DNA from: Bacillota bacterium
GTDB taxonomy: Bacteria > Bacillota > Clostridia > Christensenellales > UMGS416
Direction: 5' to 3'
DNA length: 64,000 nucleotides
Assembly (NCBI GenBank): GCA_023398815.1
Contig: JAEWRW010000046.1
Span: 135,969 to 199,968 of the forward strand
A program made the position numbers and the translations under genes. The notes beneath the pieces are model-generated. The model did no database searches. It saw nothing but the letters and a program-made list of their open reading frames with translations, and was not told the origin of the DNA. How positions within the stretch are numbered: the first letter of the stretch is position 1; each line of letters begins with the position of its first letter. Positions 8,609 through 17,728 of this stretch are shown one piece after another.

Positions 8609-9976
8609 ATGGAGCAGAACGCTAGGAACGTGATCGAGAACGCTTTGATGGACAAATACACCCAACTGGCGCAGGAGTGCAGCGCCATCGACCAGGAGCT
8701 TTACAAACAATACGACGTTAAGCGCGGCCTGCGCGACCTCAACGGCAAGGGCGTGCTGGTGGGGCTGACGAACATCGGCGAGGTGCTGGCCACCCGGGTG
8801 GAGAACGGTCAGTCTGTGCCCGCCCCGGGTCGGCTCTACTACCGCGGCATGGAGATCACCGAGATCGTGGACGGGTACCTGGCTGACGGGCGCTTCGGCT
8901 TTGAGGAGACGTGCTACCTGCTGCTCTTTGGCCGCCTGCCCACCCGGCAGGAGCTTGCAGACTTCGAGGGGCTGCTGCGCCAATACCAGACGCTGCCCGA
9001 CCACTTTGTGCGGGATATGATCTTGAGCGCGCCCAGCCGCGACATGATGAACGTGATGGCGCGGTCGGTGCTGGAGCTTTACAGCTACGACGAGACTGCC
9101 GAGGACACCTCGGTGCCAGCGGCGCTGCGCCAGTGCCTGAAGCTTCTAGCGGCCCTACCTGCCTTAGCGGTCTATGGCTACCAGGCCTTCAGCCACTACC
9201 ACGGCAGCAACAGCCTGTACATCCACCCGCCGCGCAACGATCTTTCAATGGCCGAGAACATCCTGCACATGCTGCGGCCCGACAGTTCCTACACGGCGCT
9301 GGAGGCGCGTCTCCTGGACATGGCGTTGGTGCTGCACGCCGAGCACGGCGGCGGCAACAACTCCACCTTCGTGGCCCACGTGGTATCCTCCACCGGCACC
9401 GACACCTATTCGGTCATCGCCGCGGCCTTGGGGTCGCTAAAGGGGCCAAAGCATGGCGGCGCTAACATCAAGGTCGTGCAGATGTTTGAGGACATGAAGA
9501 ACACCCTGGGCGACTGGGAGGACGACGACGAGGTGGAGGGCTACCTCAACCGCCTGCTCAACAAGGAAGCCTTTGACCGGGCCGGCCTCATCTACGGCCT
9601 GGGGCACGCGGTGTACTCCATCTCCGACCCGCGCGCCGTTATCTTTAAGGAGCAGGTGCGCGCCCTGGCGCAGGAGAAGGGGCTGGAGCGGGAGTTCCGG
9701 CTCTACGACCGGGTGGAGCGGCTGGCTCCCCAGGTCATCGCCAAGGTGCGGCGCATCTACAAGGGCGTCAGCATCAACGTGGACTTCTACTCGGGCTTTG
9801 TCTACGCCATGCTTGGCATCCCGCAGGAGATGTTCACCCCAATCTTTGCCATCTCCCGCATGTCGGGCTGGGCGGCCCACCACATTGAGGAGATCATCGG
9901 CGGCGGCAAGATCATCCGCCCGGCCTACAAGGCCGTCTGTCCCGAGCAGCACTATGTGCCGCTGGATGACCGGTAA
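8609..9976 (+). CDS. gltA: Citrate synthase
   Basis: 455 aa. Condenses acetyl-CoA and oxaloacetate to citrate in the cytoplasm. Active-site blocks are present: LHAEHGGGNNSTF, GPKHGGAN, the GLGHAVYSISDPRA histidine, and the aspartate of NVDFYSG. The start is ATG 8609 with AAGGAGGGACC upstream; an in-frame ATG 54 nt earlier lacks such a site and adds a basic, non-family extension. Single-gene unit ending in a strong terminator. In anaerobes this enzyme usually feeds glutamate synthesis through a partial TCA branch (inference). Confidence 0.93.
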   Translation: MEQNARNVIENALMDKYTQLAQECSAIDQELYKQYDVKRGLRDLNGKGVLVGLTNIGEVLATRVENGQSVPAPGRLYYRGMEITEIVDGYLADGRFGFEETCYLLLFGRLPTRQELADFEGLLRQYQTLPDHFVRDMILSAPSRDMMNVMARSVLELYSYDETAEDTSVPAALRQCLKLLAALPALAVYGYQAFSHYHGSNSLYIHPPRNDLSMAENILHMLRPDSSYTALEARLLDMALVLHAEHGGGNNSTFVAHVVSSTGTDTYSVIAAALGSLKGPKHGGANIKVVQMFEDMKNTLGDWEDDDEVEGYLNRLLNKEAFDRAGLIYGLGHAVYSISDPRAVIFKEQVRALAQEKGLEREFRLYDRVERLAPQVIAKVRRIYKGVSINVDFYSGFVYAMLGIPQEMFTPIFAISRMSGWAAHHIEEIIGGGKIIRPAYKAVCPEQHYVPLDDR

Positions 9977-9998
9977 ACACAGCCACCCAAACAAAAAC

Positions 9999-10030
9999 AA
10001 GGCCCCCGCAGTGTTTTCGCGGGGGCCTTT
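9999..10030 (+). terminator. Rho-independent terminator after citrate synthase
   Basis: AAGGCCCCCGC pairs with GCGGGGGCCTT around the loop AGTGTTTTC, 20-odd nt after the stop. It is symmetrical enough to also serve the convergent AraC-family gene. Confidence 0.8.
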
Positions 10031-10151
10031 GGCTTGTCAGGAAAGCCTGTACAGGATCAAATCGGCCGGCAACATGCACGACAGGGGATTGGCAGCCCGC
10101 ACAAGATGTCTGGATCGCATCCGGCGCCGCAGCGCCGGACGCGAAAGGCAC

Positions 10152-10982
10152 TCAGCCCTCCACAGGGATCCAGATGTCCACATGGCAGGCGTCGGCCCCA
10201 TCGTCCCACGCAATGTATTGCTCGATCGTGGGCAGGTCAAGCTGCCGGTACTGGCTCTGGGGCAGGAACTCGCCGTAGATGCGCTTCCAGGTCTGCCCCA
10301 GCACGCCCTCCGAGATGGCCCCCTTGGCCGAGAAGACCAGCCAGGTTGTTTTGGGGTACTCGTAGCGGTCAAAGCCCGCGACGTCCGCCCCCTCGTACTC
10401 GATGGCACACATGTAGTCGTTGTTGCCCTGGGCGTCAAAGCCGAAGCACATCCCCAAGTCAAAAGGGTGCTGCCCCGCGGCCTGCAGCCGCTCCATCCAA
10501 CCGTCACCCTTGACAACGGCCCAAGTGCCGCCGCCATGGGGCGTGGTGCGCCGGACGCCCAGCACGCCAAAGGGTTCCCGTTCCACCGTTCGATAGTTCA
10601 TTTCCGTTACCCCCGTCAATTGCAGTGTGAAAGTGATGCGGGCAAAGAATTTCAGGTTGGCCTCGGGTTTGCGGGCTTCCTGCGGGGTGAGGCCGTGCAT
10701 GCGCCGGAACGCGGCGGCAAACGCGTCGGCCGAGTCGTAGCCATACTTGACCGCCACATCCAGCACCCGCATGTCGGTGTTCCGCAGGTCATACGCCGCC
10801 TGTGTCAGCCGCCGCCTGCGCAGGTACTCGGCCAGCGACACGCCGGTGATGGGCCCAAAGGAACGCTGAAACGCCGAAAACGGGCTTGCCATGACAAGAC
10901 TGATGACCTTGGGGTCAATCTCCTCGGTCAGGTGCGCCTCCAGGTAGTCCATGGCGCGGTTCATGCGGTCAACCCAATCCAT
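10152..10982 (-). CDS. AraC-family regulator with GyrI-like effector-binding domain
   Basis: 276 aa. Residues 1-107 hold the two helix-turn-helix motifs of AraC (VLDVAVKYGYDSADAFAAAFRR followed by GLTPQEARK; cited in parts). Residues about 125-276 form a GyrI/SOUL-like small-molecule-binding domain (DIWIPVEG end). This N-terminal HTH plus C-terminal GyrI order is typical of Rob-like regulators of drug or stress response. The start is ATG 10982, with GGAAAGGAGAGG upstream. No adjacent target is evident apart from its own region. Confidence 0.88.
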   Translation of the reverse strand: MDWVDRMNRAMDYLEAHLTEEIDPKVISLVMASPFSAFQRSFGPITGVSLAEYLRRRRLTQAAYDLRNTDMRVLDVAVKYGYDSADAFAAAFRRMHGLTPQEARKPEANLKFFARITFTLQLTGVTEMNYRTVEREPFGVLGVRRTTPHGGGTWAVVKGDGWMERLQAAGQHPFDLGMCFGFDAQGNNDYMCAIEYEGADVAGFDRYEYPKTTWLVFSAKGAISEGVLGQTWKRIYGEFLPQSQYRQLDLPTIEQYIAWDDGADACHVDIWIPVEG

Positions 10983-11172
10983 TGCCCCTCTCCTTTCCAA
11001 CGCCAGAATAGCAGACACGGGGGTCGGCCATCCCAGTTTTTGCGTACAAGTTCTCACGGATTCACCGCTATTGTACCATAGATGCGCCGTGTCGGTGCAT
11101 CGTCCTCCATCCGCTCGCCGCACCGCCACCTTGCGGGGAATCCAATGGTCGAATCACCGGCTTCACCATTCA

Positions 11173-11201
11173 TTGCCATAGCAAACCGTTCTTGATAGAA
11201 T
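11173..11201 (+). promoter_or_regulatory. Promoter of the lipoprotein-sigma-anti-sigma operon
   Basis: TTGCCA (11173-11178), 17-bp spacer, TAGAAT (11196-11201). The lipoprotein ATG is 43 nt downstream. This looks like a housekeeping promoter, so an autoregulatory ECF promoter, if any, must be elsewhere. Confidence 0.6.
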
Positions 11202-11243
11202 GGATCCAATACATGAGGAATCCACAGGCAAGGAGGCACCGAA

Positions 11244-12986
11244 ATGCACCACACCCCTGTCTCCAACGTCCAACTGTTCCGCCGCCAACGTGCCATGCCC
11301 GCCGCATTGGCAGCGCTTGTCATCGCTTGCCTTTTCATTCCTGCGTGCACACCGGCTGCGTCGTCCCAACCCTCTCAGAGCCAGACGTCCGTGCCGTCCA
11401 CACCGGCTGTGACCGCCACCGCAACCCCTGCCACAGCGAAGCCCAGCCTCTCCCCCACCGCCACGCCGGGCGGGGCCGTACGACTGGTACCCGGCGATTT
11501 TAACTACTACCATCCCAGTCTGTCCATCGTTTCCGGTCTCACCATGGAAGCCTGCGACGAAGGAGGCTATCCAATAGCCGGTGACTGGAGCGCCAGCTGG
11601 GGCGATCTGTGGCTCGACCCCCTCGACGGCGGCACCTGGGTGGCACCGGAAGGCAAGTTGAGCACCGTGCTCTGGAACTATGACCCCCGTAAAACCGACC
11701 TGCCGGAGACGGTGACTGTCACCTTCACCGCTGGTGACAGGACAGCGACGACTTTCATTGAACTGGGAGAGGATGGTCTCTACCGCGTGCATGAGGAAGT
11801 GCGGGAAGCACCCATTGTGCGGCTGAGCGCGGATGTCACCGAGTACAGCGTTGCCCATTCACAGGCAGAGGGCGTCACCTTTACCGCCAGAGACAGCGCA
11901 GGCAACCCGGTCAAAGGCAATTGGGAAATCGGTTGGGGCGGGTTCCGCACCGCCAGCGGGTCGCCTGCGCTCTCCCCTGTGCTGGTGGGTGTGGGGAGTG
12001 CTCTCTGGCAACCCTCCCCCACCGAGGAGGCACCCAATTACTCCCTCAACATCGTCTTCACCCGGGAGAACTGGACCTATCTGTCCACAATCCGGCCATC
12101 GGAAGACATTCCAACCGTCTTTACGGTGGAAATTTGGGACGACATGAAGCCGCACTTCGCCGGCAGCTTGGCCACGCAATTCTGGAACCTGCAACGGGCC
12201 AATGCGGCCGGCAGTGAGCTGCAGCGTTTCCTGGAGATCACGCTGGGCGTCGCCTCCCCCGACCGGGCCACAGAGCTTGCCAGCATGTGCGTGGACGTGT
12301 TGGAGGCACCCCTAGAAAACTGTGCCGATCGGTTGGTCAGGGTTGCCGAAAGGAGTGAGCAGCACCGGCAGGCTCTGCTGGCATTGGTCGGCAAGGACAC
12401 AAGGAGCGAGGCGACCAAGACGGTATTGCAGGACGACGGCTTTGTGCAGGAGTACCTGGATATGGGTTATGTGCTGACCCTTTCGGGCGGCATGCCGCGC
12501 TTCGTGCCACGCTACCGCACGCTGCAAGCCCTGTTTGGCGATGCCGCCGGGCCGGAGCTGCAGGCCTATCTTGCGCTCTTTGCCGTCGAAACCGAACAGC
12601 CGCTTGCGCCGGGTACTGAACCCATCAAAATCGCCCAGAGATATGAGGCAGCTGTGGCCTATCTGGAGCAACCCGAGGTCGTCTCCAAGGCCCGGCGGGA
12701 CAGGGTGGAACAATACCGTGTGTCTTGCCTTGCGGCCATTCTGACCAACTCCGGTAGGCTGTATGACGAAAAGAGCTTAACCGTTCCGCCCGAACAGCAG
12801 CAATGGTTGGAAGCACTCTGCACGCAGACGGAGAGCGAGACCCCAGAGACTGACGGAATTCTGAAGAACTATCGGTCCATGCTGGAAAAAGCAGGCTGGA
12901 AGCTGACGAGCGCCGTGCGGAAGTACGCCCAGTCACTGGGCGTGGCCTTGGCGGAGAAGCCATTGACTGAGGCAGAGGAACCCTGA
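11244..12986 (+). CDS. Lipoprotein sharing a domain with the anti-sigma-like protein two genes downstream
   Basis: 580 aa. Signal sequence with lipobox ending at C35 (LFIPAC), then a Ser/Thr/Pro/Ala-rich linker to about residue 78, two beta-rich segments (about 80-190 and 190-300), and a helical domain at about 309-563. That last domain is clearly related to residues about 103-370 of the anti-sigma-like protein: both contain the pattern GMPxxxxRYRxLxxLFGDA, then ELxAYL, the AVxYL block, and a GW-L-T/S-AVR end. I know no named family for it. AAGGAGGCACCG precedes the ATG. It should sit on the outer face of the membrane, where it could be a partner or competitor for the anti-sigma ectodomain (inference). 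Confidence 0.8.
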   Translation: MHHTPVSNVQLFRRQRAMPAALAALVIACLFIPACTPAASSQPSQSQTSVPSTPAVTATATPATAKPSLSPTATPGGAVRLVPGDFNYYHPSLSIVSGLTMEACDEGGYPIAGDWSASWGDLWLDPLDGGTWVAPEGKLSTVLWNYDPRKTDLPETVTVTFTAGDRTATTFIELGEDGLYRVHEEVREAPIVRLSADVTEYSVAHSQAEGVTFTARDSAGNPVKGNWEIGWGGFRTASGSPALSPVLVGVGSALWQPSPTEEAPNYSLNIVFTRENWTYLSTIRPSEDIPTVFTVEIWDDMKPHFAGSLATQFWNLQRANAAGSELQRFLEITLGVASPDRATELASMCVDVLEAPLENCADRLVRVAERSEQHRQALLALVGKDTRSEATKTVLQDDGFVQEYLDMGYVLTLSGGMPRFVPRYRTLQALFGDAAGPELQAYLALFAVETEQPLAPGTEPIKIAQRYEAAVAYLEQPEVVSKARRDRVEQYRVSCLAAILTNSGRLYDEKSLTVPPEQQQWLEALCTQTESETPETDGILKNYRSMLEKAGWKLTSAVRKYAQSLGVALAEKPLTEAEEP

Positions 12987-13059
12987 TTTTCAGATTTGTT
13001 TTCATTCCCATGAACCTTTCACCTTCAGCGTGGGTATTCAGGGCAAAGGAGGTGGAGAG

Positions 13060-13578
13060 ATGGAGCTGACGATGGAAGAACGACCGCCACTGGACCGGGC
13101 CGCCGCCCGCTGGCAAGCCGACGAGGCTAACGCGGCCAACGAGGTGTGGGCCCTGTGCGGCGCGCGGCTGCTGCGGCTGGCGCGGTCACTGACCGGCAGC
13201 GACAGCCAGGCCGAGGACGCCGTTCAGGAGGCCTTCCTGCGGGCGTGGCGGTTCCTGGGTCGCTACCAGCCCGACCGAGCCTTTGAGCCGTGGATCACCA
13301 CAATCCTGGTGCGGGAATGCCGGCGCATTGCCCGGCGAACGCCAACCCACGCCGCGCTGCCCGCGGGCCTTGCCCAGCCAGAGCCGTCGCTGCGGCTGTT
13401 CCATGCCATTGAGGAACTGCCCCGCCCCCTGCGGGAGACGGTAGCCCTGCACTACCTGCATGGCTACGACGTGCGAGAGACGGCGGCAACCCTGGGCATC
13501 CCGGCGGGCACGGTGAAATCGCGCCTGAGCCGCGCGCGGGGGCTGCTGCGACAGGCGATGAAGGAGGAAGAGGAATGA
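13060..13578 (+). CDS. ECF-type RNA polymerase sigma factor
   Basis: 172 aa. Sigma region 2 (SDSQAEDAVQEAFLRAWRF) and region 4 (LPRPLRETVALHYLHGYDV, then GIPAGTVKSRLSRARGLL) are both evident; there is no region 1 or 3, as in ECF factors. The start ATG 13060 has AAAGGAGGTGGAG immediately upstream; a GTG 30 nt earlier is in frame but lacks a site. The stop overlaps the next gene's start in an ATGA. It follows the lipoprotein by 73 nt in the same direction. Confidence 0.92.
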   Translation: MELTMEERPPLDRAAARWQADEANAANEVWALCGARLLRLARSLTGSDSQAEDAVQEAFLRAWRFLGRYQPDRAFEPWITTILVRECRRIARRTPTHAALPAGLAQPEPSLRLFHAIEELPRPLRETVALHYLHGYDVRETAATLGIPAGTVKSRLSRARGLLRQAMKEEEE

Positions 13579-15137
13579 ACCGAAACGAACCCCATGAATG
13601 GGATGCACGTGTGAAACAATCGCTGCTGCGGGGCACCGACAGCGCGGCCAATCGGGCTGGCGGGCTGTGGGCACGCCTGCAGGCTGCCCAGCCAACAAAA
13701 AAGCAACCCAAACGGTCGCTAGCGCTGGGCATGGGCGCGCTGGCGGTGGCGGCGGTGGCCGGGGTCTTTCTGCTGGTGCAGTACCGGCCCGCGCCCGATG
13801 ACCTGGTGACGACGCCAGCGGCAGCGGCGGCAAGCCAAAGCGGCGCGGCACAGACGTTGGCCGCCACGGCCTCACAGGGGAGTGTGGTCGACCAATTCGA
13901 CCGGCTGCAGAAGGGTGGTGCAACCACCGGCCAGCTGCTTTCCTTCCTGGAGGCGCACCTCGGCGAGGCCGACGCCACCCAGGCCAGCACGCTGGCTGAG
14001 CGGTACGTCGACCTCATCGAGAGCAAGATCACCATCCACATGAACTACGAGGATAACTACTCCACCCGGTTGGCAACCATCGCCCTGAGCAGTGACGAAG
14101 CCATGCAGGCACTCATCGCCTTGCGCGGGAAGACCGAACTGGGCGACCAGGCGGACAAATTCTCCGCGGATGATCGGGCTTTCCTCGAAAACCTGTTTGC
14201 AAGCGACTGCACGGTGGACTTTGCCGACGGCATGCCCCACTGTGAGGTGCGCTACCGAGAACTGGCGACGCTCTTTGGCGATGCCGTCACCAAAGAACTG
14301 GCGGCCTACCTGGACTTCTCTGCCCTGGAGGCCGAGAAGCCCTATGCTCTCGAAGGGATGTTCGAGGTCGAGCCCGTCGAGGTCGCCCGACGCTGGCAGA
14401 AGGCCGTCGACTATCTGGCAACCTACAAGGACGCCTCGCCGGTGCGTCGGGAGAAGCTGGACACCTACCGGGAGCTCTACCTGGCTGCGTACTTCACCAA
14501 CTTTGGCCAGCTGTTCCGCGTGGAGGACCGCACCGTGCCCCAGGACCAGCGCACGTGGCTGGATAAGCAGATTAACGAGGCCGACGGCGAGGCCCCCAAG
14601 GCCGCGGCGCTGCTGCGGGAGTACAAGGCACTGCTGGCCGAGGAGGGTTGGATGCTGACCGACGCGGTGCGGGCTTTCCTGCACGAACAGGACATCACCG
14701 GCTATGAACCCGCAAGCAAGCTGACCTGGGACAACCTCAAAATCTGGGGGGTGAAGCTGGACACCGACGGCGACGAGGCCATCGCCGCGCTCTCGGCAGC
14801 CATCCAAACCGCTGGCTTTGACGGCAAGCCCACCGAGGACCGCACCGCGCAGGACAACGGCGGCAGAACCCGTACCGTCCGTTGGAAGGAGGGCACGGTG
14901 GCGGTGGTGCGAAACGACGTGCTGTACTCCATCTCCACCACCAACGCGCTGGCTCCCCTCCCGCTGGGGCTGCAACTGGGCGCCAGCCGCATGAGCTACG
15001 AAAACACGTTGGGCCAGGGCCACGAGCGCGTGGAGGGTGCCGACTACGCAGCCTGGGGCATCGGCAGCAACGACAACCTGGTTGCGGCGTTCCCCAGCGA
15101 TCAGGCCAGTGTCGTCACCATCTCGCTGAGCGAGTGA
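13575..15137 (+). CDS. Membrane anti-sigma-like protein with large ectodomain
   Basis: 520 aa. A cytoplasmic N-terminus of about 47 residues, one transmembrane segment at about 48-69 (SLALGMGALAVAAVAGVFLL), an Ala/Ser-rich linker, the domain shared with the upstream lipoprotein (about 103-370), then a separate C-terminal domain (about 380-520). The 4-nt overlap with the ECF gene and the topology argue for an anti-sigma factor, but the cytoplasmic part is short and lacks the HxxxCxxC zinc motif, so it would have to bind the sigma factor by a non-ZAS helix. Function is inference; the domain duplication is seen directly. Confidence 0.72.
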   Translation: MNRNEPHEWDARVKQSLLRGTDSAANRAGGLWARLQAAQPTKKQPKRSLALGMGALAVAAVAGVFLLVQYRPAPDDLVTTPAAAAASQSGAAQTLAATASQGSVVDQFDRLQKGGATTGQLLSFLEAHLGEADATQASTLAERYVDLIESKITIHMNYEDNYSTRLATIALSSDEAMQALIALRGKTELGDQADKFSADDRAFLENLFASDCTVDFADGMPHCEVRYRELATLFGDAVTKELAAYLDFSALEAEKPYALEGMFEVEPVEVARRWQKAVDYLATYKDASPVRREKLDTYRELYLAAYFTNFGQLFRVEDRTVPQDQRTWLDKQINEADGEAPKAAALLREYKALLAEEGWMLTDAVRAFLHEQDITGYEPASKLTWDNLKIWGVKLDTDGDEAIAALSAAIQTAGFDGKPTEDRTAQDNGGRTRTVRWKEGTVAVVRNDVLYSISTTNALAPLPLGLQLGASRMSYENTLGQGHERVEGADYAAWGIGSNDNLVAAFPSDQASVVTISLSE

Positions 15138-15162
15138 GAAACAGCACAACGGAACATGCAAA

Positions 15163-15188
15163 AAGGCCCGCTCCATCGAGCGGGCCTT
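15163..15188 (+). terminator. Terminator of the lipoprotein-sigma-anti-sigma operon
   Basis: AAGGCCCGCTC pairs with GAGCGGGCCTT around CATC, 25 nt past the stop. Confidence 0.75.
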
Positions 15189-15352
15189 CGTTCAGAGTGT
15201 CTGCAAACCTCTAGAACGGGCAAATAAAGATGAACCTGCCGCCCCATCGCAACACTGTGTGTTGCTCACCCTCCAACCCAAGCGCCGTAAATTACGACGC
15301 TATGCATCGTACTAGCCGTACGATGCGGCGTAAGGTGCGCCGGGCGGGACTG

Positions 15353-15533
15353 AGAGTCGGCGACATGTGCGGCGAATCGGGCACGCCGGATGCGTGTCCA
15401 ACCGTCACGCCGTGAAGGCATTGTCCTGCAATGCCTTAGCGCCCGGATGGCGCGTAAGGCGTGAACGGCGATCTAGTCATAACGAGAACAAGCTGTTTGA
15501 ATCGCGGCTGTCGCCACAGCGGCAGACGCGAAA
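15353..15533 (-). repeat. Structured repeat, copy D (with internal insertion)
   Basis: Read on the minus strand it begins just after the isomerase stop with TTTCGCGTCTGCCGCTG (15517-15533). Hairpin 1 is 15503-15530. The hairpin 2 equivalent is 15354-15377 and shares 20 identical bases with copy C. Between them lies extra sequence with its own dyad AAGGCATTG...CAATGCCTT (about 15415-15437). Hairpin 3 is absent. A further inverted repeat, GCATCGTAC...GTACGATGC, lies at about 15304-15327. The remaining intergenic DNA (15189-15300) shows nothing recognisable. Confidence 0.65.
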
Positions 15534-15539
15534 GGCCGG

Positions 15540-16292
15540 CTACATCTGGCTGAGGGCCTGGTGGTACATGCGCACGCCGTCGAGGGGCGCGGGGTCCTTC
15601 TCCGCCTCGTATTCGGCGATGAACCACTCGGTGCCGCCAACGGCACGGCAGACTTCCAGAAATTCAGTCCACGGCACATCGTCCCGGCCGATCATGGTGT
15701 TGATGCCGTCGGCCTTGCTGTAGGCCTTCAGGTGCACGGTCTTGGCGCGGCCGGGGTAGCGGCGGATGATCTCCACCATGTCGGCACCGCCCTGCATGGC
15801 GTTACCGTTGTCAAGCTGCACCACCACCGCGTCCACTGTGTTGTCAAAGAACACATAGTAGGGCGTCTGGCCCTCCATGGGGGCAAACTCGGTGTGGTGG
15901 TTGTGGTAGCCGATGGTCATACCCTCCCCCGCCAGGCGGGCGGCCAGGTCATTGAACTGGGCCGCCGTGGCGCGCCAAGCCTCCAGGCTGGCCGTGCAGG
16001 CCGCCGGCAGGCTGGGGATGATGATGGAGGTGTTATCGATGGCCTGATTGTAGGCGATGGTATCCGCAAGCCGGTCGGGCTGCACCAGCTCCCACGGGGT
16101 GTGCCACCCGCAGCAGGCAAGGCCCGCCTGCTCCAGCGCCTCCGCCACCTCGTCTGCCGGGCGGCTGTAAGGGCCGAAAAACTCCACCCCGTCGTAGCCA
16201 ATGGCGCCCACCGCGCCCAACGTGCCAGCAAAGTCACGCTCCAGGTCGTGCCGCACCGAAAAAAGCCCCAGTCCCAGCTTCTGTATCCTCAT
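15540..16292 (-). CDS. Sugar phosphate isomerase/epimerase-like TIM-barrel protein
   Basis: 250 aa, xylose-isomerase-like (AP_endonuc_2) barrel. Typical metal-site strands are visible: GYHNHHTEF, QLDNGN, TVHLKAY and FIAEYE near the C-terminus. Such proteins isomerise or epimerise sugars and inositols; the substrate cannot be read from sequence. Start ATG 16292 has GAGGAGGAACCC upstream and lies 11 nt after the HD-domain gene, so the two are cotranscribed. Confidence 0.87.
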   Translation of the reverse strand: MRIQKLGLGLFSVRHDLERDFAGTLGAVGAIGYDGVEFFGPYSRPADEVAEALEQAGLACCGWHTPWELVQPDRLADTIAYNQAIDNTSIIIPSLPAACTASLEAWRATAAQFNDLAARLAGEGMTIGYHNHHTEFAPMEGQTPYYVFFDNTVDAVVVQLDNGNAMQGGADMVEIIRRYPGRAKTVHLKAYSKADGINTMIGRDDVPWTEFLEVCRAVGGTEWFIAEYEAEKDPAPLDGVRMYHQALSQM

Positions 16293-16302
16293 GGGTTCCT
16301 CC

Positions 16303-17613
16303 TCATGCCGGTGCCGCCACCTGGGCGATCGGCTCGTTCTGTTTCCCTTCCAGTTTACTCCGCTCCGGCCCGATTGCATAGAAGGAATCGTACTCCATCC
16401 GCGCGGCTTGCTGCACGGCAATGCGCCGCCGGTCGATGACCTGCCAATGCCGGTTCAACACATCCACTACCCCGGCATCCAGCGAACCATTTGCCACCAT
16501 GCCATCCAGGATGCGCTGGGCAGCCGCCCGACCCATGCCCCGGCGGTAGGGCCGGTCCTCGCCAAGGGCCACGCAAACATCCGCCACCGCCATGATGCGC
16601 GCCCCCAACGAGAGCTCCTCCCCCTGCAGGTGGAAGGGGTACCCGCTGCCATCCAGCCGCTCATGGTGGTGGGCCGCCCAGGCCCGCACGTTGTCAAAGG
16701 CGATGATCGTGCCCAGCAGCCTGTCAGTGTAATAGGTATGGCTGCGCACCACCGCATACTCCTCGTTGGTGAGCGGGCCCTCCTTCTCCAGAATATCCTC
16801 GGGAATGACCAGCTTCCCAATGTCATGCAGGTGGCCGGCCAGCGACATGAGAAGCGTATCCGACGGTGAAAAGCCAAGAAGGTGGGCCAGTATCTCGGCC
16901 ACTGCCGCCACGCCCGAGGAATGGGTGGCGGTAAAAGCGCTGCGGAAGTCGATGATCTGGCTAAAGAGCCTGCCCAGGCTCTGCAGCTCACCATCGGTGA
17001 GCGTCATCACCCGGTTGACACCGGCGCGCACCTGAGGCCGCAGGAAAGCGTCGTGCAGATCCAGCCAAAACGCTTCCCGCCCGGCCAAGCGCTCAAAGCA
17101 CGCCACCAGGTCGGGGCGGAAGTGGCTGCCGCTCTGTGCCACGATCTTGGCACGGATGCCCGCCGCCTGTGAGAGCTGGAACCCATGGGGCACCAGCACG
17201 GCAATGCGGTCGGCCAGGTAAAGGAGGTGGCTCTCCTCCGGCACCGGCTCGCCACCCGCCCCATGGCAGTTGCCGTTGTTCCAACGGGTGTGGTGGTACC
17301 GCACGATGTTGGCCACCTTGGCCGTGGGGGCAAAGCCCTTCAGCAGCCGGTACCCATACTCGGCGTGGCGGCCCGCCTGTTCCTCAAAGCGCAGCAGATC
17401 CAGCCGATCCTTGCTGGTGAGGCCGCCTACGTCATGGAGCAGCGCGGCAATCACCAGTTGTTCCAGCCGCTCGTCGGGCAGCCCCGCCTCCTGCCCGATG
17501 GCATGGGCAGCCACCGCGACGCGCAAATGGTGGTTGCGCACCTCGGGGCTGATGAGATCCATCGCCGTCGCCAGGCACTCAATGAGCTCCAGAATGGGAA
17601 TTTGTATGGTCAC
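16303..17613 (-). CDS. Tandem HD / HD-GYP phosphodiesterase-like protein
   Basis: 436 aa. A first, reduced HD domain has HHLRVAVAAH and HDVGG (H60/D61) with YHHTRW later. The second is a canonical HD-GYP: H231, H263/D264 (HLHDIGK) and HHERLDGSGYP (316-326). HD-GYP domains hydrolyse cyclic di-GMP or related cyclic dinucleotides. No receiver or membrane segment is present, so it is cytosolic and its input is unknown. Upstream of the isomerase in a two-gene unit. Confidence 0.88.
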   Translation of the reverse strand: MTIQIPILELIECLATAMDLISPEVRNHHLRVAVAAHAIGQEAGLPDERLEQLVIAALLHDVGGLTSKDRLDLLRFEEQAGRHAEYGYRLLKGFAPTAKVANIVRYHHTRWNNGNCHGAGGEPVPEESHLLYLADRIAVLVPHGFQLSQAAGIRAKIVAQSGSHFRPDLVACFERLAGREAFWLDLHDAFLRPQVRAGVNRVMTLTDGELQSLGRLFSQIIDFRSAFTATHSSGVAAVAEILAHLLGFSPSDTLLMSLAGHLHDIGKLVIPEDILEKEGPLTNEEYAVVRSHTYYTDRLLGTIIAFDNVRAWAAHHHERLDGSGYPFHLQGEELSLGARIMAVADVCVALGEDRPYRRGMGRAAAQRILDGMVANGSLDAGVVDVLNRHWQVIDRRRIAVQQAARMEYDSFYAIGPERSKLEGKQNEPIAQVAAPA

Positions 17614-17728
17614 AGAAACATCCGCCTTTATTCGATATCAACAGATACCCATTATAGGGAGGCTTTATCAAAGAAACAAGCGGATGCACTTACAATTTCG
17701 CGAACAAAAGATACAAAAAGATTGGTGT

